6,370 nt of DNA from Blastocatellia bacterium (GTDB lineage: Bacteria > Acidobacteriota > Blastocatellia > Pyrinomonadales > Pyrinomonadaceae). This document shows, piece after piece, positions 1 to 6,356 of this stretch; position 1 is the first letter of the stretch, and each line of letters begins with the position of its first letter. Under the pieces are notes generated by a model, which was not told where the DNA came from, made no database searches, and was given only the letters and a program-made list of their open reading frames with translations. Both the position numbers and the translations under genes were made by a program. The stretch covers positions 21,703 to 28,072 of the forward strand of contig DNNE01000020.1 of NCBI GenBank assembly GCA_003487805.1, given 5' to 3'.

Positions 1-24
1 GCTACCGCAAGCGGTTCTGTACCC

Positions 25-1227
25 TCACTGCTCGCCTTTGCCCTGTTGCAGCAAGAGATAATTTCCTTTTACAACCACCTTGTCGCCTGCCTTCAAACCG
101 TCGATGATTTCAACGAGATCGCCGGTCTTGATTCCCAATTGCACCTGACGTTTTTGATAACGATTACCTTCCGCCACAAAAACAACGCTCTTTCCCTCAT
201 CTTCGAGAACCGCGGATTGCGGCACTGAGATCGCACTGCTGTTTACGTCAGTAATGATCTCGACGTTGGCAAACATATCGGGCTTCAGCCGGCCATCGCT
301 ATTCGCAACTTCGGTGCGAACTTTGACTGTGCGCGAATCGGGATCTACCACGCTGTTGATGAAAATCACCTTGCCGGAGAAGGTTGATCCGGGAAAAGAA
401 GTAACCGTGAGTTTGACTGGCTGGCCCACGCGGACGCGCGGAAGATCCTTTTCGAATACATTCGCATCGATCCAAACGCGCGAGATGTCGATGATCTTGA
501 AAACGCTCGCATCCGTTCCCACGCTCGCGCCGATGGTCGCGTTGCGCTCAATCACAATTCCATCAATCGGAGAGTTAAGCGGAAAAGTCGCGGCCAGGCC
601 CGGCTTCTTACTCAACGCGTCGATTGCCGAGTCGTTCAAGCCAAGAATAAGTAAGTGACGTCGGGCTGCTGTCAGAGTTGCTTTCGTACTCGCGGCATTG
701 TTTTCGGCAGTTGCTTTTGCGACTTCGAGATCGTGTTCGGCGGATTGAAGATTCTTTCCGGGCACGACCGTCTTTTCATAAAGAGCTTTCGTCCGATCGT
801 AAGTTTGCTGGGCCAATCTAAGTTCGGCCGTTGCTGAGCGTCGCGCATTTTCGGCATCGGCGAGCGCTTTTATGTAATCCGCTTCGGCTTGATCGATGTC
901 CGCGGACTCGAGTTCGGCGAGCTTCTGACCTTTTTTCACGCGGCTTCCCTGGCCGGCGTAGAGTTTGACGATGCGGCCTTCGTTGACGGGCCCGATGAGC
1001 GCAGTCCGATCTTCCGGGACCGAGATTTTTCCAGTCGCAGAGATGGCGCCGGCGATCGGCGCGGCTGACACTATCTCTGTCTCAATCGCTTTGTCTGCTG
1101 ATTGACTGAGTACCGGAGTGGCCTGGGGGTTCACCAGCGTTGCCGAAGGCGTTGGCGCTTTTCGGCAACCTCCGCACAGCGCTGCCACAGCGGCCATCAA
1201 AATTAATAACGTGTTGCGTTGAGACAT
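25..1227 (-). CDS. RND efflux periplasmic adaptor subunit (CzcB/CusB-like membrane fusion protein)
   Basis: This 400-residue protein should bridge an inner-membrane RND pump and the outer-membrane TolC-type channel, here probably for export of metal ions. A hydrophobic N-terminus ends in LCGGC, so it is probably a lipoprotein anchored at Cys21. It has the adaptor order: a first lipoyl half-motif at about 79-108 (GPVNEGRIVKLYAGQGSRVK), an alpha-helical hairpin at about 110-193 rich in Ala, Glu and Lys, a second lipoyl half (SPIDGIVIERNATIGASVG), a beta-barrel with VWIDANVFEKDLPRVRVGQP, and a membrane-proximal domain near the C-terminus. The VWIDANVFE region is typical of heavy-metal RND adaptors, but no His-rich metal-binding extension is seen, so the substrate is open. 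ATG at 1227 is chosen because AAAGGA lies 8 nt upstream; a TTG two codons earlier would sit too close to it. It follows the TolC gene by 23 bp. Confidence 0.93.
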   Translation of the reverse strand: MSQRNTLLILMAAVAALCGGCRKAPTPSATLVNPQATPVLSQSADKAIETEIVSAAPIAGAISATGKISVPEDRTALIGPVNEGRIVKLYAGQGSRVKKGQKLAELESADIDQAEADYIKALADAENARRSATAELRLAQQTYDRTKALYEKTVVPGKNLQSAEHDLEVAKATAENNAASTKATLTAARRHLLILGLNDSAIDALSKKPGLAATFPLNSPIDGIVIERNATIGASVGTDASVFKIIDISRVWIDANVFEKDLPRVRVGQPVKLTVTSFPGSTFSGKVIFINSVVDPDSRTVKVRTEVANSDGRLKPDMFANVEIITDVNSSAISVPQSAVLEDEGKSVVFVAEGNRYQKRQVQLGIKTGDLVEIIDGLKAGDKVVVKGNYLLLQQGKGEQ

Positions 1228-1235
1228 GTACAAGG

Positions 1236-1241
1236 TCCTTT
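1236..1241 (-). promoter_or_regulatory. Ribosome binding site of the adaptor gene
   Basis: The minus strand reads AAAGGA here, 8 nt before the ATG at 1227. It lies in the 23-bp gap after the TolC stop codon, which suggests coupled translation. It decides the start in favour of ATG 1227 over the in-frame TTG at 1233, which would be only 2 nt away. Confidence 0.75.
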
Positions 1242-1250
1242 CACCGCCGG

Positions 1251-2615
1251 TTATTTTTGCAGCGGCGTTGCGGTTGCGAGTTCCAGATCGAGCAGCGACG
1301 ACTGGTAGTCAAAGAGCGCCTGGTAAAAAGCGGCGAGCGTGTCGCGGCGCGTGCGCACCGCGTCGAGCAAATCAAGAATCGAACTCTCACCGGCTTTCAG
1401 CGAGTACTCAGTCAGGTTTTGAATATCATTCACTTTGGTAAGCACACCCGTGCGATAGAGATCGACGCGCCGCTTTTGGAGCTGGAAGGCGATCAATGCC
1501 TTGTCGACGTCGCTTATGATTTGGTTCGTGACGAGCTGTTCCTGGTTTTGCGCTTTCTGTTTTTCGATTCGCGCCTTCGCACGTTCACCCTGATTGCGAT
1601 CGTGCACCGGCAGCGTTAGGCCAACGCCGAAGGTGTAGTTGCTGCCGCCTTCCGGCACCTGGGTGATGCCGGCCCCTACGTTAATGTCGGGAATGCGTTG
1701 CGCGTCCTGCAATTTGATCGAGGCATCGGCGGCCCGTTCACTGAGTTGCGCGGCTTTCAAATCGGGTCGCGCCGCCATTGCCTTGTCGCGCAAGTCAGCA
1801 ATAGTGAAATCGTAGGTTTGCGGATCGAGCGTTCCGGCGGCCTCGATGTCCATCGCCCGATAGTCTCCGCCGAGTGCGACGCGGAGATCGCGCAGCGCAA
1901 CCTCGTAATCACGTTCGGAATTGGCGAGGTCGGTATCGAACTTAAGTTTCTCGACCTCGAGGCGCGTGAGATCGAGGCCGGAAATCTCGCCCGCCTGTAC
2001 CAGCTCTTCGGTGTGCTTGATCGTCTCGGCGAACGTCTTCTCGTTTTCCCGCGCGAGGTTGAGCAGCGATTGGTTAAGGATCACCGTATAGAATTTCTTT
2101 TTCAGATCGTTGGTTAATTGCCAGACCGCCATTTCAAACTGGGCGCGCGCGACATCTGAATTGGCATTTGCCACGTCGATCCGTTTGCCACGTTTGCCGC
2201 CCAGCTCGAATGGCTGCGCGATGCTGTAAGAGTATTGTTGTTCGGTAAGCAAGTTCCCGCTCAAATTTAACGGCAACCCCGAGAAGCCGACGCTGATGTC
2301 CGGGTTTGGGCGCAATCGCGCCGTCAGCTTCTCAGCTTCAGCCGTGTCGATGTCGTAGCGGGCGGCGATTAGCTGGAAATTCTGCTTCAGGAAAATTGAA
2401 ACGGCGTCGGAAATGGTGATCGGGCGATTTGCCGTCGACTGGGTTTGCTGTTGGGGCTGTTGGGATCGCGCGGCGCCTGAATCCCCAGGCCTAGAAGCCG
2501 CTGAGCTTCTTGCCTCGACGTTTGGGCGAAGGAGCTGTCCTTGCGCCGGGATCGTCGAAATAAGAATCGATAAAACTGATGCGAGCAGCAGAGCGCTTCT
2601 CTGAGCCTCTATCAT
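1251..2615 (-). CDS. TolC family outer-membrane efflux protein (CzcC/CusC-like)
   Basis: The 454-residue product should be the outer-membrane channel of a tripartite RND efflux system. A signal peptide covers about residues 1-26 (LLLASVLSILISTIPAQG). A low-complexity Ser/Gln/Arg linker follows at about 35-64, with QQPQQQTQS. Two outer-membrane efflux repeats then occupy about 68-255 and 270-445, with long amphipathic helices rich in Ala, Leu, Glu and Lys. Family-like signatures are FELGGKRGKRIDVA near 136, AARPDLKAAQ near 281, GLTLPVHDRNQGERAKA near 332 and AGESSILDLLDAVRTRRD near 408. These resemble the CzcC branch, which pairs with metal-exporting pumps. Length is normal for the family. ATG at 2615 has AGGAGG 5 nt upstream. 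The adaptor gene follows closely on the same strand, and the pump is expected beyond the left edge. Copper, zinc, cobalt or another metal cannot be told from this gene alone. Confidence 0.93.
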   Translation of the reverse strand: MIEAQRSALLLASVLSILISTIPAQGQLLRPNVEARSSAASRPGDSGAARSQQPQQQTQSTANRPITISDAVSIFLKQNFQLIAARYDIDTAEAEKLTARLRPNPDISVGFSGLPLNLSGNLLTEQQYSYSIAQPFELGGKRGKRIDVANANSDVARAQFEMAVWQLTNDLKKKFYTVILNQSLLNLARENEKTFAETIKHTEELVQAGEISGLDLTRLEVEKLKFDTDLANSERDYEVALRDLRVALGGDYRAMDIEAAGTLDPQTYDFTIADLRDKAMAARPDLKAAQLSERAADASIKLQDAQRIPDINVGAGITQVPEGGSNYTFGVGLTLPVHDRNQGERAKARIEKQKAQNQEQLVTNQIISDVDKALIAFQLQKRRVDLYRTGVLTKVNDIQNLTEYSLKAGESSILDLLDAVRTRRDTLAAFYQALFDYQSSLLDLELATATPLQK

Positions 2616-2620
2616 CCTGG

Positions 2621-2626
2621 CCTCCT
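2621..2626 (-). promoter_or_regulatory. Ribosome binding site of the TolC-family gene
   Basis: The minus strand reads AGGAGG, a full Shine-Dalgarno match, 5 nt before the ATG at 2615. It is the strongest ribosome binding site in the window and fixes this start. Confidence 0.85.
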
Positions 2627-2652
2627 CGGTTGGTTTTTCCGGGCAACGTCTT

Positions 2653-2678
2653 CAATGCGCGACAGGACGCGTCAATTG
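2653..2678 (-). repeat. Imperfect inverted repeat between the small gene and the TolC gene
   Basis: CAAT and CGCG on one side pair with CGCG and ATTG on the other around the 6-nt loop ACAGGA, with an asymmetric bulge of 1 against 3 nt. It lies in the 132-bp gap 2616-2747 of the minus-strand operon, where nothing else was recognised except the TolC ribosome binding site. It could be an RNA hairpin that affects processing or relative expression within the operon. It lacks a following U tract and is not a typical terminator. The match is short and may be chance. Confidence 0.25.
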
Positions 2679-2747
2679 CAGACACCGCTCGGCTATGGAG
2701 TGCATGCGCGTGCTTAGAACGCGTGACACAGAACGGCGATTTTTGGC

Positions 2748-3155
2748 TTAGAGATTGACCGGCGGTGCGCGGCCGCGCTGGGTGTCGGCCAGTTCCGAAA
2801 GATGTACTGCAGTATTAGCGAGAGTGGGCGAAATTCGTGCTTCGGCGGCGCCGATGCCGGATGACTGATTCAGTTCCGTCGCTGAAAGAGTCTGATGAAG
2901 CTGGCAGATCAGACACTCATTCCGAGACTTTGAGGTCGATTTACTGCCATTACTCCTGGTTGATTCTATTCGATTGACGTCTGCCTGATCGGCTGAGGTT
3001 GCCAGCTGTCGTTGTGTGGCCCGGGTTTGATTTCCGTGGTGATGAGTGAACTCGGCGGTAGCTCCCCAGGTGAGACAAGCTAACAACAGAAACGCCAGCC
3101 CGCGAGTTCGCTTTGCGGGAACCGTTAACCAGCGATGAAGTGCGTTGCCGATCAC
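2748..3155 (-). CDS. Small exported Cys/His protein, DUF2946-like, first gene of the efflux operon
   Basis: A 135-residue protein of unknown function. A hydrophobic segment at about 19-34 (GLAFLLLACLTWGATA) preceded by KRTR looks like a signal peptide. The mature part starts with a His cluster (HHH at 38-40), has a polar Ser/Thr/Gln-rich stretch, and carries NECLICQLHQTL with Cys81, Cys84 and His87. It ends in QRGRAPPVNL. The CxxCxxH motif and the Arg/Pro-rich tail resemble DUF2946-type proteins, which are often found beside metal-transport genes; this is recognition by eye. A periplasmic metal-binding or sensing role is an inference from the Cys/His residues and from leading the efflux operon. 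The start is a GTG, the only usable start after an upstream in-frame stop at 3177-3179. It has no clear Shine-Dalgarno site but lies about 26 nt from a predicted transcription start. Confidence 0.75.
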   Translation of the reverse strand: MIGNALHRWLTVPAKRTRGLAFLLLACLTWGATAEFTHHHGNQTRATQRQLATSADQADVNRIESTRSNGSKSTSKSRNECLICQLHQTLSATELNQSSGIGAAEARISPTLANTAVHLSELADTQRGRAPPVNL

Positions 3156-3187
3156 AGTGGATGCTTTGATGCTAAACTAGAATGCAT

Positions 3188-3216
3188 AGTCTATTCACGT
3201 ATATGGACCATGTCAA
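3188..3216 (-). promoter_or_regulatory. Sigma70-like promoter of the efflux operon
   Basis: On the minus strand TTGACA (3216-3211) is followed after exactly 17 nt by TAGACT (3193-3188). The -35 is a perfect consensus and the -10 matches at four positions, including the key second A and last T. Transcription would start near 3181, giving a leader of about 26 nt before the GTG at 3155. It overlaps the possible start of the divergent peptidase gene at 3210. No dyad operator typical of a metal-responsive repressor or MerR-type activator was recognised; the 17-bp spacer is normal, whereas MerR promoters usually have 19-20 bp. Confidence 0.6.
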
Positions 3217-4838
3217 CGAAACTTGTCCTTAGATGGCTGGTGCGCCTCAGGTGGCTCCCGCGTTACGTAGATGGTGCCAACGGCTTGACGCGCGTGCCTG
3301 GTCTTCACAGTGACGCGCTAGTTGCTCATACGTCCCCGACTACTTTCCAAACCAGGCGATACATCCTTTTGGCTCTGCTAAGTTCAATGGCGCTGAGTGT
3401 CAGTGCAGTGGCTACCGTCTCGGCGCAGCAAATGAGTGCGAACATCCGGGTCGCTTCCGATTCAAGTCGCGTGATCGTGGAAGGTCGCAGCACCCCGGCA
3501 TCGGTTTGGTCGTTTCTTGATAATTACGCGAGCATTGTCGGCCTCGGGAACAGAGTTGAGCGATTCACTCTAATTGATGAAGGCGGCAATGAGATTCAGC
3601 CTCGGAAGATTGCGCCAGGTCAATTCGATTCGCCAAAAGCTGCCGCGCGGTTTCGTTACGAAGTCAGCCTCAAGCCTCCCTTGATGGCGCCTGATTCAGC
3701 GATGGTCTCGTGGATCAATAACGACCGCGGTCTTCTGATGCTGGCAGATCTCTTGCCGCTTTCTTTTCGCCGTGACAGTAACGGCTCGAACGCAATCATC
3801 AGATTTACGCTCCCACAACCGTGGCGCGTTTATTCGAGTGAAATCGCAAAGGGTCAGAACGAATTCGAGGTACGTGATGTGGGCCAGGCGGTCTTTGCGG
3901 TTGGATCTCAACTCCGCACTTCGCAGATGAACGAATCGGGAATGTTGTTCAGTCTGGTGACGGATGGTGAGTGGGCTTTTGCCGATCGTGAGGCGTTTGA
4001 GCTGGCCGGCAAAGTTCTAAAAGCACATCGCGAAGTGTTCGGCACAATGCCGGTCCGTCAGGCAAGCCTGATTCTGTTTCCATTTCCGCAAGCTGTTGGT
4101 CCCAACCAATGGAGCGCAGAGACACGAAGATCGACGGTTACTTTGCTTATGGGAAAGTTGCCTTCCAGGGTTGGAGCACTTACGCAGCTGAGCACGCCCG
4201 TGACGCATGAGTTTTTTCATTTGTGGGTGCCAAATGCGCTGGCGCTCGAGGGTGATTACGATTGGTTCTATGAAGGATTTACGGTTTATCAGGCAGCGCA
4301 AATTGCGACGCAACTGGGCATGCTAACCTTTCCGGAGTTCTTGAATTCCATCGCGCGGGCATACGACGCATCGAAAATCGAAGCCGATCAGTGGTCTTTG
4401 GTTGAAGCTTCCACGAGAAGGTTTACGATCGGGCGCACTTCCGTATATTCGAAAAGCCAGGTTGTTGCGTTCCTTTACGATCTGAGACTGCGAAGTCTGA
4501 GCCATAACAAAAAATCTCTGGCAGATGTGTATCGCAGACTAATCCGAGAACACCCAGCGATAGGCGATAATTCGCGGACGGCGAAAACAAACGACGGCAC
4601 GGACGTGGTGACGAAAGAGCTTAGCGCCGAAATCGGATCAGAAGACTTTGTTCACCTTTTCATTCGCAGTCCCGTTTCGATTAATCTGCCGGCAGAACTC
4701 GCGCCATTCGGTTTGAAGGTAGAGACCATTGGGCTGCGGACTCGAATAGCTGTTGACGAGAAAATCAGTAAGCAGCAGCGCGATTTGTTGCGCCAGTTGG
4801 GTTACAATGATGCGACTCGCGGGCCGAGATCAAAATGA
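3210..4838 (+). CDS. Exported M61-like metallopeptidase (HExxH gluzincin)
   Basis: The product of about 542 residues resembles the M61 glycyl aminopeptidase family. HEFFHLW at 333-339 gives two zinc-ligand His and the catalytic Glu. DWFYEGFTVYQA supplies the third ligand, Glu355, exactly 18 residues after the second His. SVYSKSQVVAFLYDLRLR near 410 matches the M61 'Y-x-K-G ... VAFLLD' segment, although Gly is replaced by Ser here. A beta-rich N-terminal region precedes the catalytic part. The PDZ domain common at the C-terminus of M61 proteins seems absent. A signal peptide or membrane anchor (RRYILLALLSSMALSVSAVA) lies 49 residues in, so the start is uncertain. ATG 3210 is the only ATG before it that does not overlap the small gene, but no candidate has a good Shine-Dalgarno site; TTG 3285 or GTG 3294 would give a more normal signal peptide. 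An extracytoplasmic peptidase is likely; the substrate is unknown. Confidence 0.85.
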   Translation: MSTKLVLRWLVRLRWLPRYVDGANGLTRVPGLHSDALVAHTSPTTFQTRRYILLALLSSMALSVSAVATVSAQQMSANIRVASDSSRVIVEGRSTPASVWSFLDNYASIVGLGNRVERFTLIDEGGNEIQPRKIAPGQFDSPKAAARFRYEVSLKPPLMAPDSAMVSWINNDRGLLMLADLLPLSFRRDSNGSNAIIRFTLPQPWRVYSSEIAKGQNEFEVRDVGQAVFAVGSQLRTSQMNESGMLFSLVTDGEWAFADREAFELAGKVLKAHREVFGTMPVRQASLILFPFPQAVGPNQWSAETRRSTVTLLMGKLPSRVGALTQLSTPVTHEFFHLWVPNALALEGDYDWFYEGFTVYQAAQIATQLGMLTFPEFLNSIARAYDASKIEADQWSLVEASTRRFTIGRTSVYSKSQVVAFLYDLRLRSLSHNKKSLADVYRRLIREHPAIGDNSRTAKTNDGTDVVTKELSAEIGSEDFVHLFIRSPVSINLPAELAPFGLKVETIGLRTRIAVDEKISKQQRDLLRQLGYNDATRGPRSK

Positions 4839-4878
4839 TTTGGCGCGTACCTGGGAGATAGTTTTTGGCAGATTTCTT

Positions 4879-6009
4879 ATGAGGCAAATCACTCTTAAAG
4901 CGGCTTTAGTTATTCTTGCTGCTCTCTCTTTAAACGCCTGCAGCGCGATCGCGAGCCGGAACAATACCGGCGTTGTAGTCGCCAGGAGTGCGCAAATCAG
5001 AAGCTCAACTGCGGTTGTCGCGGCTGATCTCCTGGAAGTAAGTCGCGGCGATGCGATTGACATTCTGGACACCGTCGATATTCCAGACCCAAGCGATAAC
5101 AGCAAGAAAGAGCGTTGGTTTCGGGTGCGCGCGCGCGACGAAGAAAAGACTGAGGGCTGGATTGAAGCGCGTAACATCATGCCGGAGAGCGTGCTCGATA
5201 AGGCACGGAAGCTCGCTGATGAAGACAAGAGTACTCAGCCTCAGGCGACCGGGCAGTTACACGCGGGATCTAATCTTCGTCTCAGTCCGGACCGCAGTAA
5301 CAACGAAAACATCATGATGCGCCTCGACAGCGGATCGAGTTTTGAGATCATTGGATGGAAGCGTGTGCCAAAGTTTAAGGGAGCTGAGTCGAGTGAGAGT
5401 GATACCGCACCCAAGCCCGGCACCGCTACGAACAATAATAAGAAGGTAGACACCGACGACGAGAATCCTGAGGACCAGGAGACTACGGAGCTTTGGTACA
5501 AGGTACGACTGGCGCCGTCGATCTCACCCGCGCCCGAGGGATGGATTTTCGGAAAGCAGGTGGAGCTAACAGTCCCCAGCGACATAATTTATTACCGTAC
5601 GGGCCGTGAGTTTGTTGCGTGGAGGCGGCTTGATGAAGACCCGACCGAGGAAGGGGCGGCAACGAAAACGAAAGATGTCGCCAAGGAATCCCGGCCCGGA
5701 GGCTGGGTGATCCTGGAGAAAAGTTCCTCTAAAGAGCCGCATAAACTGGAAGAAGCTGATTTCGATCGTATCTACGTGCTGGGTTACGAAAAGCACGATC
5801 AGGATCACTATACGGCTTATCGCAGCCCTGACATCGAAGGGTATCTGCCGATGCGAGTTGAAGGAAAAGGCGCAAACAAAACGTTCACTGTCCGAGTGAA
5901 AGATGAGAGTGGACAGCTGAAGGAAATGACTTACAGTTTATATCGCGACGAGCACGGCGTGATGCGCGTTGCGGCGCCGGGAGAAGAGAAGGGAAGAAGG
6001 AAGAGATAG
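4879..6009 (+). CDS. Lipoprotein with two bacterial SH3-like domains and a C-terminal domain of unknown function
   Basis: This 376-residue protein begins with a textbook lipoprotein signal, a Lys/Arg N-region, a hydrophobic core and the lipobox LNAC with Cys21. The first SH3b-like domain is at about 30-101 (VVVARSAQIRSS, ERWFRVRARDEEKTEGWI). A second is at about 124-231 (GQLHAGSNLRLSPDRSNNENI, LWYKVRL, PEGWIFGKQVEL) and is split by a polar acidic insert at about 166-203 rich in Asp, Glu, Asn, Thr and Lys. The region 235-366 (including RTGREFVAWRRLDEDP and FDRIYVLGYEKHDQDHYTAY) is not recognised. The C-terminus is basic (KGRRKR). SH3b domains often bind peptidoglycan or envelope partners, so an envelope-associated role is inferred. 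ATG 4879 is chosen because it places the signal peptide at the N-terminus; the frame is open upstream into the peptidase gene, and no clear Shine-Dalgarno site is seen. It starts 40 bp after the peptidase stop and is probably co-transcribed with it. Confidence 0.85.
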   Translation: MRQITLKAALVILAALSLNACSAIASRNNTGVVVARSAQIRSSTAVVAADLLEVSRGDAIDILDTVDIPDPSDNSKKERWFRVRARDEEKTEGWIEARNIMPESVLDKARKLADEDKSTQPQATGQLHAGSNLRLSPDRSNNENIMMRLDSGSSFEIIGWKRVPKFKGAESSESDTAPKPGTATNNNKKVDTDDENPEDQETTELWYKVRLAPSISPAPEGWIFGKQVELTVPSDIIYYRTGREFVAWRRLDEDPTEEGAATKTKDVAKESRPGGWVILEKSSSKEPHKLEEADFDRIYVLGYEKHDQDHYTAYRSPDIEGYLPMRVEGKGANKTFTVRVKDESGQLKEMTYSLYRDEHGVMRVAAPGEEKGRRKR

Positions 6010-6035
6010 CAGCAGCATGCGAGAGTAGTAAGCTC

Positions 6036-6125
6036 TTAACTCGGGTGCTTTGCGTCGTCGATAGTGCCGGGCTTGTAGTCGCGAATCGGATTAATTGCAA
6101 AATAGAAGCCTTCCGCGCTTGACAC
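6036..6125 (-). pseudogene. Possible 3' remnant of a protein gene or a very small ORF
   Basis: The minus strand reads SAEGFYFAINPIRDYKPG and then TIDDAKHPS before a TAA at 6036-6038. The composition, with aromatic residues, Pro-Gly turns and a charged tail, looks like a genuine protein C-terminus. The frame is closed by a TAA at 6141-6143, so at most 34 codons remain; a GTG at 6125 would give 29 residues, without a visible ribosome binding site. It overlaps the -35 and upstream part of the rRNA promoter on the other strand. It may be the tail of a gene cut off when the rRNA operon and its neighbour were joined, or a chance open frame. The family was not recognised. Confidence 0.3.
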
Positions 6126-6147
6126 TGACAGGCTGTTTGGTTAAACT
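6089..6147 (+). promoter_or_regulatory. Promoter of the rRNA operon with AT-rich upstream element
   Basis: TTGACA at 6119-6124 and TAAACT at 6142-6147 are separated by 17 nt, the best promoter match on the plus strand. An AT-rich tract at 6089-6105 (GGATTAATTGCAAAATAGA) lies slightly upstream of the usual UP-element position. A C/G-rich run (CCCCG) directly follows the -10; such discriminators are common at growth-regulated stable RNA promoters. Transcription would begin near 6154. No clear terminator was seen between the lipoprotein stop at 6009 and this promoter, so some read-through from upstream is possible. Confidence 0.75.
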
Positions 6148-6206
6148 CCCCGTTTGCTTAGGGCAAGTTCAAGCCGTCCGTAGTGCAATTAGGACAATTT
6201 GAATTC

Positions 6207-6220
6207 GATCTTTGAAAACT
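6207..6220 (+). promoter_or_regulatory. boxA-like antitermination element
   Basis: GATCTTTGAAAACT closely matches the boxA sequence found in rRNA leaders (core CTTTGAAAA), the binding site of NusB and NusE (ribosomal protein S10) on the nascent RNA. It lies about 55 nt after the predicted transcription start and about 135 nt before 16S rRNA, a usual place. No convincing boxB hairpin was seen just upstream. Confidence 0.65.
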
Positions 6221-6253
6221 AGATAGAGCGTGTCCGTCTCAATTAGACCTTTG

Positions 6254-6292
6254 AGAGTCAAACGCGAACGATAAAGTTCGCGTCAAAACTCT
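6254..6292 (+). repeat. Stem-loop in the rRNA leader
   Basis: ACGCGAAC (6262-6269) pairs perfectly with GTTCGCGT (6276-6283) around the loop GATAAA. After an internal loop of 3 and 4 nt, AGAGT (6254-6258) pairs with ACTCT (6288-6292), giving 13 base pairs in all. It has no U tract, so it is not a terminator. In this position it is most likely a structural or processing element of the pre-rRNA leader. Confidence 0.6.
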
Positions 6293-6356
6293 GAAGAAGA
6301 GTCATTATCGAGACTGATATATAGACCAGATAGATAATGTTGCTAGTGAACAAACT

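Larger units (their letters stand above)
6154..6356 (+). other. Leader of the rRNA operon transcript
   Basis: This stretch of about 200 nt has no credible protein gene, is AT-richer than the coding regions, and lies between a strong promoter and the 5' end of 16S rRNA. It contains a boxA-like element and a stem-loop, both usual in rRNA leaders, where they serve antitermination and RNase processing. The 5' arm of the long stem that normally brackets 16S rRNA probably lies in its last part, but the partner is outside the window. The start depends on the inferred transcription start. Confidence 0.65.

Noticed and set aside
254..658. Plus-strand open frame of 134 codons antisense to the adaptor gene
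   Set aside because: It is a mirror of the adaptor's barrel and lipoyl region, without a signal or motif of its own.
1140..1619. Plus-strand open frame of 159 codons antisense to the TolC gene and adaptor start
   Set aside because: It overlaps two well-supported minus-strand genes, has no domain and reads as an Arg-rich shadow of their codons.
1698..2117. Plus-strand open frame of 139 codons antisense to the TolC gene
   Set aside because: It lies entirely inside the conserved TolC coding sequence and has no recognisable signature.
3135..3209. Upstream ATG at 3135 as start of the peptidase
   Set aside because: It would overlap the start of the divergent small gene and precede that gene's promoter, and adds residues with no family likeness.
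4753..4878. Upstream start for the SH3 lipoprotein gene
   Set aside because: It would overlap the peptidase gene and place 42 residues before a perfect lipoprotein signal peptide.
6010..6060. Terminator after the lipoprotein gene
   Set aside because: Only a weak 4-bp pairing (AGAG with CTCT) was found, with no T tract.
5885..6100. Minus-strand open frame of 71 codons at the end of the lipoprotein gene
   Set aside because: Mostly antisense to the lipoprotein coding sequence, low complexity in Ser, Ala and Arg; it is in a different frame from the protein-like remnant at 6036-6125.
6236..6248. Hairpin GTCT-CAATT-AGAC in the rRNA leader
   Set aside because: Only 4 bp and in competition with an overlapping TCTCA/TGAGA pairing; too weak to annotate beside the 13-bp stem-loop.
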